Origin: Macrotis lagotis
Taxonomy: Eukaryota > Chordata > Mammalia > Peramelemorphia > Peramelidae
Reading direction: 5' to 3'
Assembly: GCF_037893015.1 (NCBI RefSeq)
Contig: NC_133658.1
Location: 15,757,561 to 15,821,560 of the forward strand
Length of the DNA: 64,000 bases
Part shown: one piece after another, positions 33,256 to 44,734 of the stretch
Position numbering within the stretch: position 1 is the first letter of the stretch
How the letters are laid out: each line of letters starts with the position of its first letter
Program-made: the position numbers and the translations under genes
The notes under the pieces: model-generated
Told to the model about the DNA's origin: nothing
The model's input: only the letters and a program-made list of their open reading frames with translations
Database searches by the model: none

Positions 33256-33786
33256 CTTTTAATAGTCTAATAATTCAGGGTCAGCACACAGGGTTCTAAT
33301 GCAAGGGCGATGAGGATGCCAACTGGAGAGTTTTGCGATATCCGGGAAGATTGTGGGTTTAAAACGATATCTTTGCTTTCAGCAGAGTTTTGTTTTAATA
33401 AATACATGCTGACTTGACCATTGATTCCACAGTCAGTAGGTGTCAGGAGGCAGATTCGTGCCTAATCTTTCCCGACTTTCAGACCAGTTCTTGGTTATAC
33501 CATGCTTCCAAGAAACTGGAGCTTTTTTCTTTCAATGATGGGCATTTGTTTTAAGGATCATAAATAGGTTCCTGGATAATTGGATTGTAAACCTTGAATT
33601 TAGAAAGATCTAAGGGGATCTTCTCATTATACAGATAAGGAGATGTCAAAATGTCAGAAAATGCAAATAAGAAACCAATCCTCAGGGTTATTTGATTAAC
33701 TCAGTATAGCATCAGGGACAATATATCCTGCAAGAAAGGGAATATCTCTTCCATTGCCTATGGCACACTCAGAAATGAGTTATTTA
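33256..33786. other. intergenic, no gene seen
   Basis: Contains a weak antisense MIR-like patch at 33600-33660 (GATCTTCTCATTATACAGATAAGGAGATG). Otherwise unique. Confidence 0.4.
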
Positions 33787-33917
33787 GGGGCGGCTAGGTG
33801 GTGCAGTGGATAGAGCACTGACCCTGGAGTCAGGAGTACCTGAGTTCAAATTCGGCCTCAGACACTTAATAATTACCTAGCTGTGTGGTCTTTGCCTTGC
33901 AAAAACATAAAAAAAAA
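33787..33917 (+). mobile_element. WSINE1-type SINE with internal deletion
   Basis: GGGGCGGCTAGGTGGTGCAG head, GAGTTCAAATTCGGCCTCAG B-box. The stretch from CTTGGGCAAGTCACTTAACCC to CATT is missing, so CTGTGTGGTC joins directly to TTTGCCTTGCAAAA. Poly-A tail at 33909-33917. Confidence 0.95.
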
Positions 33918-34144
33918 GGAATTAATTATTTGGTCAGAAAATGACTGTTTCATTCATTTAAATTTTATCCTATTGTGTCCAAAACCTAATATGGTAGAAG
34001 AAAAAGTATGTTCATGGTTTGGGTGGATGTGTTTACATTTATGATCTTTCTATATTTTTCAATAAATAGGTCTTTTTTAATTTCTTGTCAAGTTAAGTCA
34101 TCAACTATTTATTTATTGGTGTTTATTTTCCAGATGTGTCTGAT
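33918..34144. other. short spacer
   Basis: AT-rich unique sequence between two SINEs. Confidence 0.4.
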
Positions 34145-34375
34145 TTGTTATAAGTCCATTACAGATTTTCTTGGCAAAGATACTGAAGTGGTTTGCCAAT
34201 TCCTTCTGCAGTTCATTTTACATGTAAGAGAACTGAGGCAAAGTCAATTGACTTGTCTAGGATCACACAGCCAGAAAGTACCTGAGACCAGATTTGAACT
34301 GAGGAAGCTGAGTCTTTCTGACTTCAAGCCTGACACTCTATCGACTGCATCACTGGGCTTTTCCCCAACTCCAAT
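34145..34375 (-). repeat. MAR1-like CORE-SINE, antisense
   Basis: TTTTCTTGGCAAAGATACTGAAGTGGTTTGCC, then GTAAGAGAACTGAGGCAAAG, AGGATCACACAGCCAGAAAG and CAGATTTGAACTGAGGAAGC. The 125-codon frame at 34008-34385 is read through this repeat. Confidence 0.85.
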
Positions 34376-34587
34376 CATAAATTAAAGTTATATTATGTAC
34401 AAATGCTATGCAAAGTTCTCACAATATAAATTTGATAGAAATGGAAATTCAGTTCTTGCAACTTGGAACCAATGTACATTCGGTATTCTCCTGTAAGTAG
34501 ATCTGAGAAGTTTCCTTTTAATTGCTTATGTAACTGGTTTTGTCTCCATCATTAAAAACAGCTACAGCTTAGGAACCTTCATTCACC

Positions 34588-35257
34588 ATGACCTTGGGAT
34601 ACGAAATTGATCTGTACATTCTCAACACTTATTTGACCTATGTAGGGCATGAGTGCCCATATAAGAGACTGGATTCCAGGCCAATTATCTAGACCTGAAT
34701 ATAAAGGAGAGGCATTTTATTCCCACGATCACCTTTGGTTACTCTGTGAAAGTAAATTTTAGAAAGTAACTAGACCAAGACTTTTTTCTTTGATATGCAC
34801 ATGGTGGTTTCTAGAATAGAACAGTGGATAAAGCCAGTGATTGGAAATCAACCTACATTGCATGTGAAAGCTATTGAGAACCTTGGAACACTGATTAAAG
34901 ATATTCAAGGAAATGGCATGAAATTTGGTCTTGCTTATTTAACCAGGTACTGCAATTGACAGTATCTCTCCGATAGATCTATGACCTTAGACATGACAAT
35001 GGAACCTGGATTTGAAGGGCAGATGTTCATGGAAGACATGATGCTAAACGTTGATTCATTGAGGACCCAGTTCCCTTCTCTAGTTATTGAAGGTCATGAT
35101 GAAAGAGGTCCTGACACAATTCACAAATGGACAGAGGTAAAGGCCAATATGATTGTGTGTGGTAATGTCATCTTGAGGCATAAAGATCCGAGATTTCTCA
35201 CTAATTTCTTAAGAAATGTTTGATCAACTGCTCAGAAAAGTTGTCTATATGGACAAG
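34588..35257 (+). pseudogene. RPE: processed pseudogene of ribulose-5-phosphate 3-epimerase
   Basis: Working RPE interconverts D-ribulose 5-phosphate and D-xylulose 5-phosphate in the pentose phosphate pathway. This copy aligns along the whole ~228-codon coding region without introns. The start (ATG at 34588) reads M.LG.EI..YILN (family MASGCKIGPSILNSD). Around 34700-34800 are GGCATTTTATTCCCACGATC (HFVPNI) and TTTGATATGCACATGGTGGT (FDMHMMV). At 34981 comes MTLDMTMEPGFEGQMFMEDM (family [20 protein letters not shown]), then LRTQFPSL, GPDTIHK, ANMIV and FLRNV. It is dead: an in-frame TAG at 34690-34692, a one-base deletion just before it, a TGA replacing the Cys codon after RNV at 35221, and loss of the catalytic Asp in the VDGG segment (reads GHDERG). 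Lack of introns indicates an L1-driven retrocopy; I see no poly-A tail, and 35258-35455 may be 3' UTR. Confidence 0.93.
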
Positions 35258-35700
35258 CTTTCCAGGCAGCTTGGCTCATCATGCCCAATCCACTAATCCA
35301 CCTCCTCCTAGATCAGCTTATTCTGCCTCATTTTCATCCGGTCCACAAGAAGACATGATCAAGAATCTTGCTTCTGCTGCTTCTCCTCTTGAAGCTACAG
35401 AGGAAACCCAATTGTCCATCCTGGGGAGGTTCTCTTCATTTCTTCATCAACTTCAACATACATACATACATACATACTAAGATATACTATCTTACATGTA
35501 GGGTATACATATGATCTCAGGCACATGCATGATGTACATACAATCTTTTTACATATGATATATATGCATATAATCTTAAATACATAGTCGCCATACAATC
35601 TTATATTCATTTAAAATGTACATACACAGGCATCTTATGTACATAAAATATATACATACAACGATATACTAAGAATGGAAATAGATGCATATATGACAAC
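35258..35700. repeat. possible retrocopy 3' UTR, then (CATA)n-rich tract
   Basis: 35258-35455 is a relatively GC-rich unique stretch that could be the parent mRNA's 3' UTR. From 35456 the sequence is dominated by CATACATA and related TACATA units to about 35660. Confidence 0.5.
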
Positions 35701-37021
35701 TAGTTTTTAAGCATTGGGAATTAAATTTTCAGGTTGTAAAAAAAATAGTCTTTACTGGAAGACTTATTTAAAAGAACATTTTATGATGCCTTATCCTGAA
35801 TTTAAAAAAATCAAATCGCATCTCAAAGACAGAAGAAGATAAAAGGCTAAAATGAGTAATACTTCTACTTTCAGAGAACTCCCAAATGTCTGTGGACCAT
35901 TAAAAAAAAAAAAAAAGAGGTTTGTATGACTCAAACTTTCTTTGGAAAAAGTACTATTGTTCTTTTGCATTATCAGCTGGTTTTTTGCATATGTCGTTTA
36001 TTTATGTGATTAAGATTGGTCTCCTGGAAGAAAAATCCACATTCGATGCTTCGAGTGGAATGAGATGATTCCTGAAAAATTTCTTTATCTCTTCTCATTC
36101 CTGCTCCCAGACACTCCCTTTCTCCTTATGTCGACAATATTTTCATGTAACTAACCATTCTGCTGAATGTTTTCCTAGCAAAAGAAATTACATACTTCAT
36201 TCCCCATTGTTTTCTTTCACTTTCCGCAGTAAATGACATTGGAACTAAACTAGAAAAAGAATGAGGATGATACTGTTTACTAGAGTTTCTTTTTCATATC
36301 TTAAAAAAATTTTTGATCTATTTTCCATACATAGCAAAATATGTTCAAAACTTGTGGGACAGAAGCTGCCTTTTCTCTTTCTTCAGAAGAATGGCCACAG
36401 AGGGTCCTTCGAGTGGCTGGATCCAAAAATATCAGAGTAGCATTTGTCTTTCTCCAGGACTGTTTTCAGCTTGTCACAATGAAAAAGTTAACAGAATCTC
36501 TTCCAGATGAGTTTAATTGACCACTTCTTTACGGAATTTATAATTTGGTTTGGCTAGTGCCAACTTGAAAAAGGAATGATTTCATAAGTGCTCTGTAAAA
36601 TGTTAAGATACTCTTAAGTGCAGGCTTATCACCAACTCAGACTTTCTGGAGTCAGTGGAAATGCACTTCCTGCTCAGGGAACCAAATGATGGATTAATCA
36701 TCTTTGTGCTCTTTGCCCAATTAAGGCACTTGGCCATAATGAGCTACTTCTGTAAAGATTGTGGCCTTTATAAGTCACTCCCCATTTCCTCCTACGGGAT
36801 GGAGAGTAAGGAACTCGGAACACACTTTTTGAAGGAAATAATAATTCTATGTCCCCCATAACTCTAGGGTCTTTGTCTCATGGGTTCTTAACCAAGCTTA
36901 AATCAAACTTCATCTCTTACATCTAACAGAACACCTAGAAACTTCTTGATCATGGATCCAATTCAGTAAAAAAAAACAATGAAAAAAGTAGAAAAGCTAA
37001 AGAAATCAAAGCATAGACCAG
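35701..37021. other. intergenic, no gene seen
   Basis: No repeat family recognised over 1.3 kb. Frames at 36313-36510 and 36655-36861 are open but lack homologous motifs or splice context. Confidence 0.45.
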
Positions 37022-37183
37022 GGGGCATCAAGGTGGTGCAGTGGATAGAGCACCGACCCTGGAGTCAGGAGAACCTGGGTTCAAATCCAGCCTCAGACAC
37101 TTAATAATTACCTAACTGTGTGGCCTTGAGTGAAACACTTGACCCCATTGCCTTGCCAAAAAAAATAAATAAATAAATAAAGG
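37022..37183 (+). mobile_element. WSINE1-type SINE
   Basis: Head GGGGCATCAAGGTGGTGCAG, GGTTCAAATCCAGCC B-box, tail TTGCCTTGCCAAAA then (AAAT)n. Duplication ATAGACCAG at about 37013-37021 and 37184-37192. Confidence 0.95.
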
Positions 37184-37924
37184 ATAGACCAGTAAGTTAA
37201 GACATCAGACAGTGGTAGTTGTGCAGAGATTTGGGGTTAGGATCTGCATTCAACTTCCATTACTTATATGATGTTTACCAGACTTCTGACCTCTTCCAGA
37301 GTCCTTCACAGCCCAAATGCATAAACCTAGGTCCTAATAAAAGTATGTCTCACATAGTTTGGTTCTTTCACTTCTAAAGAAGATGATAGTAATGCTGCAG
37401 TGATCGACTGTTCAAGGTTTAATTTATATCTACTGGGCTTACATATTTAGATCATTACTGTAATGACTACTTCAAGAAAACAAGAACTGCAGAACTTTAA
37501 TTATCCTCAGGTTGATATGAATTTCTATGTATTTCATTAAAGACTATTTACTGTAAACACTTGATGTTTGTTGAATGAATGAATAGTGTGTAAGACTTGG
37601 GATTGTTACATAGAAGATATGCAGTTTTCTTTTTGTATTTTTTAAATAAGACTATCTCCTTTGCTTTGTGTGTTTTGGAAAGCAGGAAAAGGAAGATTTT
37701 GGAACTATTGAAAATTAAATTGAACTGCGCAGCTAGGTTCCTTTTTTCAGTCCTTTCCTTAATACTTTATATATCAAATAAAAGGATGATAATACTGATA
37801 ATTTTAGTATTTTAATAAATATCCACACACAAAGAAATAAATTTTTAAAAACTTCCATAAAAGGTCATGGTATCAGACATGACCGCAAGATTCAGGTTTA
37901 GTTTTCTATACAGACTTATTTGTA
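37184..37924. other. intergenic, no gene seen
   Basis: Mostly unique. A scrap of L2 tail (CACTTGATGTTTGTTGAATGAATGAATAG) lies at 37558-37587. Confidence 0.45.
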
Positions 37925-38072
37925 AGGCTTTTGTTTTTGTTTTATTATAAACATAAATCTCATAGAGGGGTAGGGAAGGGTGGAGATAGAAAAATGTGGA
38001 TCTCAAAAGCTTACAAATACATGAATGCTGAAAACTACCTTTGCAAGTAATTGAAAAATAACATTAAAAAGT
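37925..38072 (+). mobile_element. L1 LINE 3' terminus
   Basis: GGGGTAGGGAAGGGTGGAGATAG..AAATGTGGATCTCAAAAGC, then TGAATGCTGAAAACTACCTTTGCAAGTAATTGAAAAATAAC, the standard marsupial L1 3' UTR end. Confidence 0.85.
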
Positions 38073-38104
38073 TATCTCATGGAGTCAAGTAATCTGCAAA
38101 TGCT

Positions 38105-39090
38105 TGTATTTTTTTATTTTAATTGATGTTTTGTTTTATTTTATTTTTCTGATTACATGTTAATAACACTTTTCAACATTCATCTACATGCACAATTTTC
38201 ATCCACCCACCCTTCCCATCTCCTTCCCATCAGTAGCAAACAGTCTAGTGAACACTGTACATATGCATTAGTGTTGAGCAAGTTTACATATTGGTCATTT
38301 TTATATGAAGAATTAGCACAGATTGATGAACATCCCCTCCATTTCTAATTCTTTGCCACTACAAAAAGAGCCACTATGAATATTTTGAAACGTGGGACTT
38401 GTCGTAATTTTTATGATTTCTTCTGACTATAGCCCTAGTATTGGTATTGCCGAATCAAAGGGTATGAACAGTTTTATTGCTTTTTGGACATAGATCCATA
38501 TCACTCTCTGCAATGTTGGGTTTAGTTTACAATTCCACTAATAGTGCATTAATGTCCCAGTCCTCCTACAACTTCTCCAAAATTAATTATTTTCCCTTTT
38601 TGTCATCTTAACTAATCTAACAGGTGTGAGGGGGTACCTAATAGTTGTTTTAATTTGCATTTTTCTAATCAGTAATGATTTTCATATGATAATATGTAAC
38701 TTAAATTTCTTCATTTGAAAACCTCCTGTTCAAATCTTTTGACCATTTCTCAATTGGAGAATGACTTGTAGCCCATAAATTTGATTCAATTATCTATATA
38801 GTTTATGAATGAGACTTTCATCAGAACCCTAAGCTAGGATCATTGTTTCCAGTTTTCTGTTTTCTTTCAGTCTTGGCAGCATTGAGTTTTATTAGTGCAA
38901 AACCTTTTTAATTTAATAAATTCAAGGAGGTAGCTAGCTGGTGCAGTGGATAGAATGCCAGCCCTAGAGTCATGAAGACTTGAGTCACATCCCAACCTCA
39001 GACACTTAATACTTATTTGACTGTTTTTGAGCAAGTTCCTTAACTCTATTGTCTTGCAAAAAAATTAATATAGTCAAAATCATCCATTTT
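38105..39090 (-). mobile_element. L1 LINE 3' part, antisense, split by a SINE
   Basis: Antisense of the same L1 3' region seen at 24.5-25.4 kb: TTCTTTGCCACTACAAAAAGAGCCACTATGAATATTTTG, ACTCTCTGCAATGTTGGG, CCCAGTCCTCCTACAACTTCTCC, TTCTTCATTTGAAAAC and CCATTTCTCAATTGGAGAATG. L1 sequence resumes after the SINE (GTCAAAATCATCCATTTTGCAAT). With 37925-38072 it forms a tail-to-tail pair of L1 fragments. Confidence 0.88.
38936..39064 (+). mobile_element. WSINE1-type SINE inside L1
   Basis: GGAGGTAGCTAGCTGGTGCAG head, ATCCCAACCTCAGACACTTAATAC, TTGTCTTGCAAAA tail. More diverged than most WSINE copies here. L1 sequence flanks both sides. Confidence 0.88.
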
Positions 39091-39614
39091 GCAATATTTA
39101 ATGAAGTTTATTTTAAAAACATAATATATCAATAAAACATTTTTGGAAAAAGGAAAAAATAAATGTACAATGAAACCACACACAAAATAATAAAAACAGC
39201 ATCACGCTTTTTTTGCTCTGTTTTCAGAGAATGAAGATGACACATAGCTCACCCACAGCATGGATATCCTGAACTGAACTGGGAAATGACAGATGCTTTC
39301 TTCTTTCCCTTTTACCCTACCTCTGAGCAGTGTGTCTGGCACCTCTTTTTGATTGGGTTCATTTGTTCAAGCTACTTTCAGGTTAAGGTGGCAATTCCCA
39401 CTGAACCCAGGAGTTCAAGCAATGGTGACCTTGGAGCTAGGATTGGAAATGGAACATTGCCACAAGTTAGTTCGGCAGAAAACCTCAGAGAAGCCAAGAT
39501 ACCTGGGACTCAAGCCCAGATGAAATTTGGAATTGGAATTTGAAGCTTTTCTCTGTAGGAACTGACTTAAATTATGAACCTGATGCCTTTATCCACCCCA
39601 GAACATAAACAGTA
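39091..39614. other. intergenic, no gene confirmed
   Basis: Holds an 85-codon frame (39286-39543) with ordinary amino-acid composition but no recognised domain, start context or splice sites. Treated as chance. Confidence 0.4.
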
Positions 39615-40600
39615 TACAGGTGAGGGGGAGAGGTAGGATTTTAATCAGGTCTTGAAGGATGTCAGTGAAGTCAGAAGATAGAAATGAGGAAGGAAGAAAT
39701 TCCAGGCTTGGAGAACAAGCAGGGAAGAAACACAGAGCTGGAGTATCATGATTTATTATGAGTAAGGAAGCTATCATTTGAAGATTAGAGAGATTGAAGG
39801 GAATGGGAAAAGAATAAGAATAATGAAAAAGCAGAAAAAGGTCAGGTTGAGAAGCCTAGCTGATTTTATTATATTTGTTCCTAAAATGTAGTCCCTGTAA
39901 CTAATTGGCATTGGAAGAATTGGAATTGGCAGATGTGCAATTTAAGACAGCTTTGGCAGCTGCGTGGAGAAGGAATGAGAGTGGAGAGAGATTTCAGACA
40001 AAAAGACCAACCAGAAATCTATTGCAATAGTCCAAGAAACAGTTGATGAGAACCTCCACTAAGGCAGTATCACTGCCCAAGGGAAAAATAGCCTGCATAG
40101 GAGATGTGAAAGGAGGACTTAACTACAGGTTAGAAATCTGGTTAGCAATTTGAGTGAGGAGTCATAGATGTCACTTAGTTCTGAGGATGGGCAACTGGGA
40201 ATACTGGAGTACTCTCTCAAATAATAGAAAGGTTCAAAGAAGGAAGGATTGAGGAGAAAGAAATGAATTCGTTTTTTCACACTATTTCAGATATCAAAGT
40301 GGTATTCAGTTTAAAATGTCCAATAGCTATTCAAAGAAAATTGGACTTGAGGAGACAGGTTAAGTTCTAACAAACCTGCATAGAATCAGTAAAGAGATTC
40401 TAAGTGAATACATAGAAGAGGAGAACACCACATAAGGATGCCAAGATAATATGAACTATTTAAATGGTTCCAATTATGTACTAAGGATGATTGGCAAATA
40501 ATTGTGAGCAGTAATAAATGGTGATTGATACTGGAGGCAAAATCTGTAAACTTTAGAAGAATCATCACCACTCACCTTGGAACCCTGAGAACAGGGTCCA
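39615..40600 (-). mobile_element. L2 LINE ORF2 remnant, antisense
   Basis: The plus strand reads as antisense L2: GATTTTAATCAGGTCTTGAAGGATGTCAG, GAAGAAATTCCAGGCTTGGAGAACAAGCAGGG, and AATCTATTGCAATAGTCCAAG (the family 'SRLDYCN' block). Then TTAAAATGTCCAATAGCTATTC and CATAGAAGAGGAGAACACC follow in L2 order. About 1 kb, ancient. Confidence 0.8.
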
Positions 40601-41864
40601 ACCCTCTGGAAACCTGAGTAGGAGTTGGGACAAGAATTACAGTCTGGAAAGGCTATGTCCATAATCCCATACACTTAGCATGGTTCCTATTGGATGTTCA
40701 TAAATTGAATTGAAACTGGTTCCAACTTCTCATTTTATAAAAGAAGGCTCTGAGGTCAAGAAAGCTATAATAGTTTGTTTTAGGCAATGACATAATGGTC
40801 TCCAGGGAGGTCTTCTTTTTTAGTTGAAAAAAATGCATACTTCAAAAAAAAAAAGAAAGAAAGCTTGTTTGGGAAGAAAAGGGTTGTAGACCCAAGTAAA
40901 GTTTTGTATTTATTTTTGAACACTATTTTAAAATTATTTTGAAAGTCCCTTTTGAGAAAAGGGGGGCATTTTGTTGCTGTTTAAGAGTAAGCAAATGTTT
41001 TGTTCTCCCTGTCTCATCTTTGCTTTGTACTTCAGAGCACATGTGAACATTTAAGAGTAGCTGGGTGTGATTTTTCTTTGCCTTCAAACTTGACTGTTCG
41101 GATCATATCCAGCAGTGAGTCTCAAAGAGGACTTATATAATTCAAAACTTCTATGTGGATAAAATGTCAAAGGCATTCCTCTCTTATGCTCTCAGTACAC
41201 CTGTGTCAACCGTGTTGGCTCTGTTGGAGGAAGAGTAAATGATTTTTTACAGATTATGTTCTTTTATTCCTCAACAAAGGAGTTAAAGAGAATAACTTTC
41301 TTTCTCCCTTTTTTGTCTTTTCCCAGTGCCCTTGAAGGTTAGATTGCACCTGACCAAGTATTATTGGGGGCTGGAAGGTGACCGAAGGACAAAAAAGGTC
41401 TCAAACTGTCTTCCTGAAAAACCTGCTTACTTGGCAATTGGACTAAACTCAAATTCTAGCCTTTTTCTCTGTTCTATTATGCTGAAGTCAAAAATGCAGC
41501 TATCCCTTGTCACTGAGCCCCTGTTGACATAAAAAAGATGCTTCTTTTCCATTTACAACATTGATTTATAAGAACCTAATTTTAACAACACCTGTCACTA
41601 AATGGCAGCAAAATGCCCGCCTGGTTATTTGATGAATGGACATTCGTTTTGATTAAAATGTGAAACAAGTTCTGGAGTCCAAATCAATTTTAGCAAAACA
41701 AACAAATAAACAACCAAACCACCATACACACATACATGGAATTCTGGTGGTTTCAATGGACATATCTTGCTAAAGTGTGGTATGGCGTGATGTGGTCTTA
41801 AATCTTAATATGACGCAAGGGAAATAAATTCCTAATTACTAAATCTATTCAAAAAACATTGGAA
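40601..41864. other. repeat-poor block, no gene confirmed
   Basis: About 1.2 kb without recognised repeats. A pyrimidine tract ending CCCAG sits at about 41310-41326, directly before a 68-codon frame (41326-41532), which resembles a splice acceptor. The peptide has no familiar motif and the frame has no matching donor context I trust. Confidence 0.35.
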
Positions 41865-42035
41865 TCCTACTAGTGACATTCATTTGTTGTGTGACCTTGG
41901 ACAGAAAACTTAATCTGCATTTCAAAGAACAAAATGAAGAATGTCTAGTCTTTTTATATTTAAAGTGAAAGGATGAAATTGATGACTTAAGATTCTTCTA
42001 GTTCTAAATCTATTATTTTATGATTCTTTTTTGTC
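41865..42035 (+). repeat. CORE-SINE/MIR
   Basis: TTGTTGTGTGACCTTGGACAGAAAACTTAATCTGC, then AAAGTGAAAGGATGAAATTGATGACTTAAGATTCTTCTAGTTCTAAATC. Confidence 0.65.
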
Positions 42036-42615
42036 CATCCAAATAATTCCCCGTGTATTCTTTTTATTCTCAAATCAAAAAGTTTGGTAAGAATTTAATA
42101 ATTAGAGAATCATCCATAATGGAACTCTAAGAAAAGGTTGTTCTCATACCTAAAATCACATTCTGTGGTCCTCAAACGGTGTCAGATTCAAAGTATTCCC
42201 CATACCAAACAGATGATGAGAGCAGAAACCATAGAAAGCTGAAAATGGAAAGTAGCCTAGCTATTCCACCTATGAAAGAATCCGTTATTTATTATATTGA
42301 ATGTATTATCAAACAGTTTTTGCTAGGAAACAAAAACAAATAAGCAACCTAGCAGTGAATGGAATCCCAATATCTTCTAAAGAAATCCATTCTAACTTCA
42401 TGAGTTTCTGCCTGTTAATAAAACAAGAGGGAAAAACAATTCACCTGCTCACCCCTCTATCGATAAGACCCTGTACCAAAATCAAGACACATAAACTCTT
42501 AGATTTATGTTCATCACTGATTTTTCTTGAGGTTCACCTTTAATCTGGTTTCCTCCAAGGAATGGACAAAATGGAATTCAGGGAGGCTATACAATTTCAT
42601 TTGATCTAATCTCAT

Positions 42616-42618
<3 letters not shown>
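42036..42618. other. intergenic, no gene seen
   Basis: Unique spacer. The frame at 42301-42543 has no recognised motif. Confidence 0.45.

Positions 42619-42706
<88 letters not shown>
42619..42706. repeat. (GT)n-(GA)n compound microsatellite
   Basis: About 20 GT units then about 24 GA units. Its Cys-Val / Arg-Glu frame is an artefact. Confidence 0.98.
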
Positions 42707-42709
<3 letters not shown>

Positions 42710-42764
42710 CTTGTTTATATGTAATTATATACACAATTTCAGACCTGGTCAAACCAAATTTGAT

Positions 42765-43045
42765 TATCAAAACAAACCCTCCCTATGTAACCTTAGAAAA
42801 AAGTCACTCAGCCTCTGTAGACCTGTTTTCCCATTTATAAAATGATGAGTATTTATTTGATGTTCCTTCTAACTCTTTTGCTATGATACCAGAACCCTCT
42901 CTATGCTGTCTCTTTCATTAGAATATAAGCTATGTGAGGATAGAAATTATATTTACTTTTTCTTTCTAACTCAAGACTCATTACAGAGTTTGGTATCTCA
43001 TAATTGCTTAATAATTGTTTCCTGATTAATTGTTGATTGATTGTG
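42765..43045 (+). repeat. CORE-SINE tail followed by L2 3' end
   Basis: 42765-42895: CTCAGCCTCTGTAGACCTGTTTTCCCATTTATAAAATGATGAG. 42895-43045: 'TCATTAGAATATAAGCTATGTGAGGATAGAAATTATATTTAC..GCTTAATAATTGTTTCCTGATTAATTG', the L2 3' UTR end. Confidence 0.65.
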
Positions 43046-43308
43046 ATCAGTCACAGACCCCAAGCCTTTGCCTAGGAACAGTTCTTATTACAGAGACCTT
43101 GTTTGAGAGACCTTCCAACATAATTTGCCTGGTATTTTGGGAATTGGGATGAATGACTGACTATGTTTCATTAAAAAATCTACATGTAGCAACATAATCA
43201 AAGATGAAATTTAAAAATATCATGGAAAAATATTCTTGAGCAGTGTGGAAATGAAGCACTCCCCACCCTGCCCACCTCTGTATAAGTCTCATAAATCTCT
43301 TCTCTCCT

Positions 43309-43311
<3 letters not shown>
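43046..43311. other. short spacer
   Basis: No repeat or gene recognised before the CT tract. Confidence 0.4.

Positions 43312-43384
<73 letters not shown>
43312..43384. repeat. (CT)n microsatellite
   Basis: About 35 CT units with one CTGT interruption near the end. Confidence 0.98.
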
Positions 43385-43509
43385 AACCTAGTCTGACCTA
43401 TCTTACACTACTCAACAATAGAAATGCAAGCAAGAAATCAGAAACTGAAACTATTTACCCAAAACTTCTCATGGAGCTTCTCATTGTTTCACAGAATTTC
43501 TGAATGTCT

Positions 43510-43760
43510 GGGAAAGAATTTTGTAACATAGAACATTCAACCTCAAAGGTTCCTTAGAACAAACAATAAAGACATTGGTCAGAACCATGGCATTGAGGTT
43601 TCAGGAGTGGGAGCTAGGTTAAGACTGAAAAATCCTGGGAGGAATCTTAGAACATAGAATGTTAGAGCTGGAAAGGGCCTCACAATATAGGATGCTAGCA
43701 GAGGAAGAAATTTTAGAAGATAGAAAGTCTTTAAAAACAGACTGTCAGAAATTAGAACCT
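43510..43760. repeat. Degenerate ~35 bp tandem repeat
   Basis: Repeating motif 'TTAGAACATAGAATGTTAGAGCTGGAAAGG' in variants: TTGTAACATAGAACATTCAACCTC, CTTAGAACATAGAATGTTAGAG, CACAATATAGGATGCTAGCAGAGG, TTTTAGAAGATAGAAAGTC. Units are imperfect and spaced 30-40 bp. Confidence 0.55.
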
Positions 43761-44734
43761 CTCTGAGCCTCACATCCTTTTTTCTCTTCTCTTTGACTCT
43801 TTGCCTTACTCAGAGATCTGTTAAAAATTACTTAAAGCTTTGGTTTTGGTTCATTTGGACTGACTCCAAAGGAGAATAGGAAGATATTCTCTGATTATCA
43901 TAGAACAAAAAACTGTCTATTTCCTCTAGACAAAAGAAATGCTTAAAATATACAAGATCCATAAGTTGGCAATGATGGGAAATTGAACCAGCAGTCATAA
44001 TACAAGTATCACTTTATCCTATTTGAATATCAGTGCTTTAAAATCAAGACATTAATCCATTTGTTTAATTGATAAAAGGACATGTTGTATCTCACTCTGA
44101 CTTTGAAGCATCTGAATAGTTAACTCCACCTCTCTGATATCTGGTAAGTCAAGTCAGGGACTGAGTTCATCTCCTTGTATGTGATACCTTCTCTGATGAA
44201 AACTCACGTTGTCGTCAGTCACCTCCAATCAAGGGAACCCAAGAACTCTAGGTCTCTTGAAGTCATAAGGTTGCTTGCATTGCATGATATATCTATCCTA
44301 AGATTATGACTATGTCACTTACATTTAGGTAATAAATAATAAAGAGGAAGTTATCAGAAGCCTTCAGGTTCTCTGATACCTAAGTGTCTCTGAGACCACA
44401 AATGTGTTTTATCTGCATGTGTTCATCATGCTTCTATTCACCTAGGCTGGAAGAAGGATATCAGTTCTGTTACCACCCTCTAGCACTCCCAAAGAGAGCT
44501 CCTACTAAGGTTGACAGATGGAGAGAAACGGTAGAGCAAAGACAAACCTAGACCCAGTCTCTACTTAGCTAGTGATGGATGAGGTCATTGTTGCCTCAAT
44601 TCAAAGCATGATTTTCTTCATCATTAAAAGTGCCATGTCTTTGAATTTCAAAAACAGTACCAGAGGAACACTAGTGTTGCTGCTTGGGATACTTTGAATA
44701 TCTTACCCCCACGTTTCATATAGTCCCACCTCTG
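43761..44734. other. intergenic, no gene seen
   Basis: Unique, moderately balanced composition; nothing recognised. Confidence 0.4.

Noticed and set aside
34008-34385. 125-codon plus-strand open frame
   Set aside because: Most of it is an antisense MAR1-like CORE-SINE read through; no protein motif.
39286-39543. 85-codon frame with ordinary composition
   Set aside because: No recognised domain, start context or splice sites, and it sits between an L1 and an L2 fragment. Kept only as a note.
43198-43386. Arg-Glu repeat frame on the CT tract
   Set aside because: Pure microsatellite translation.
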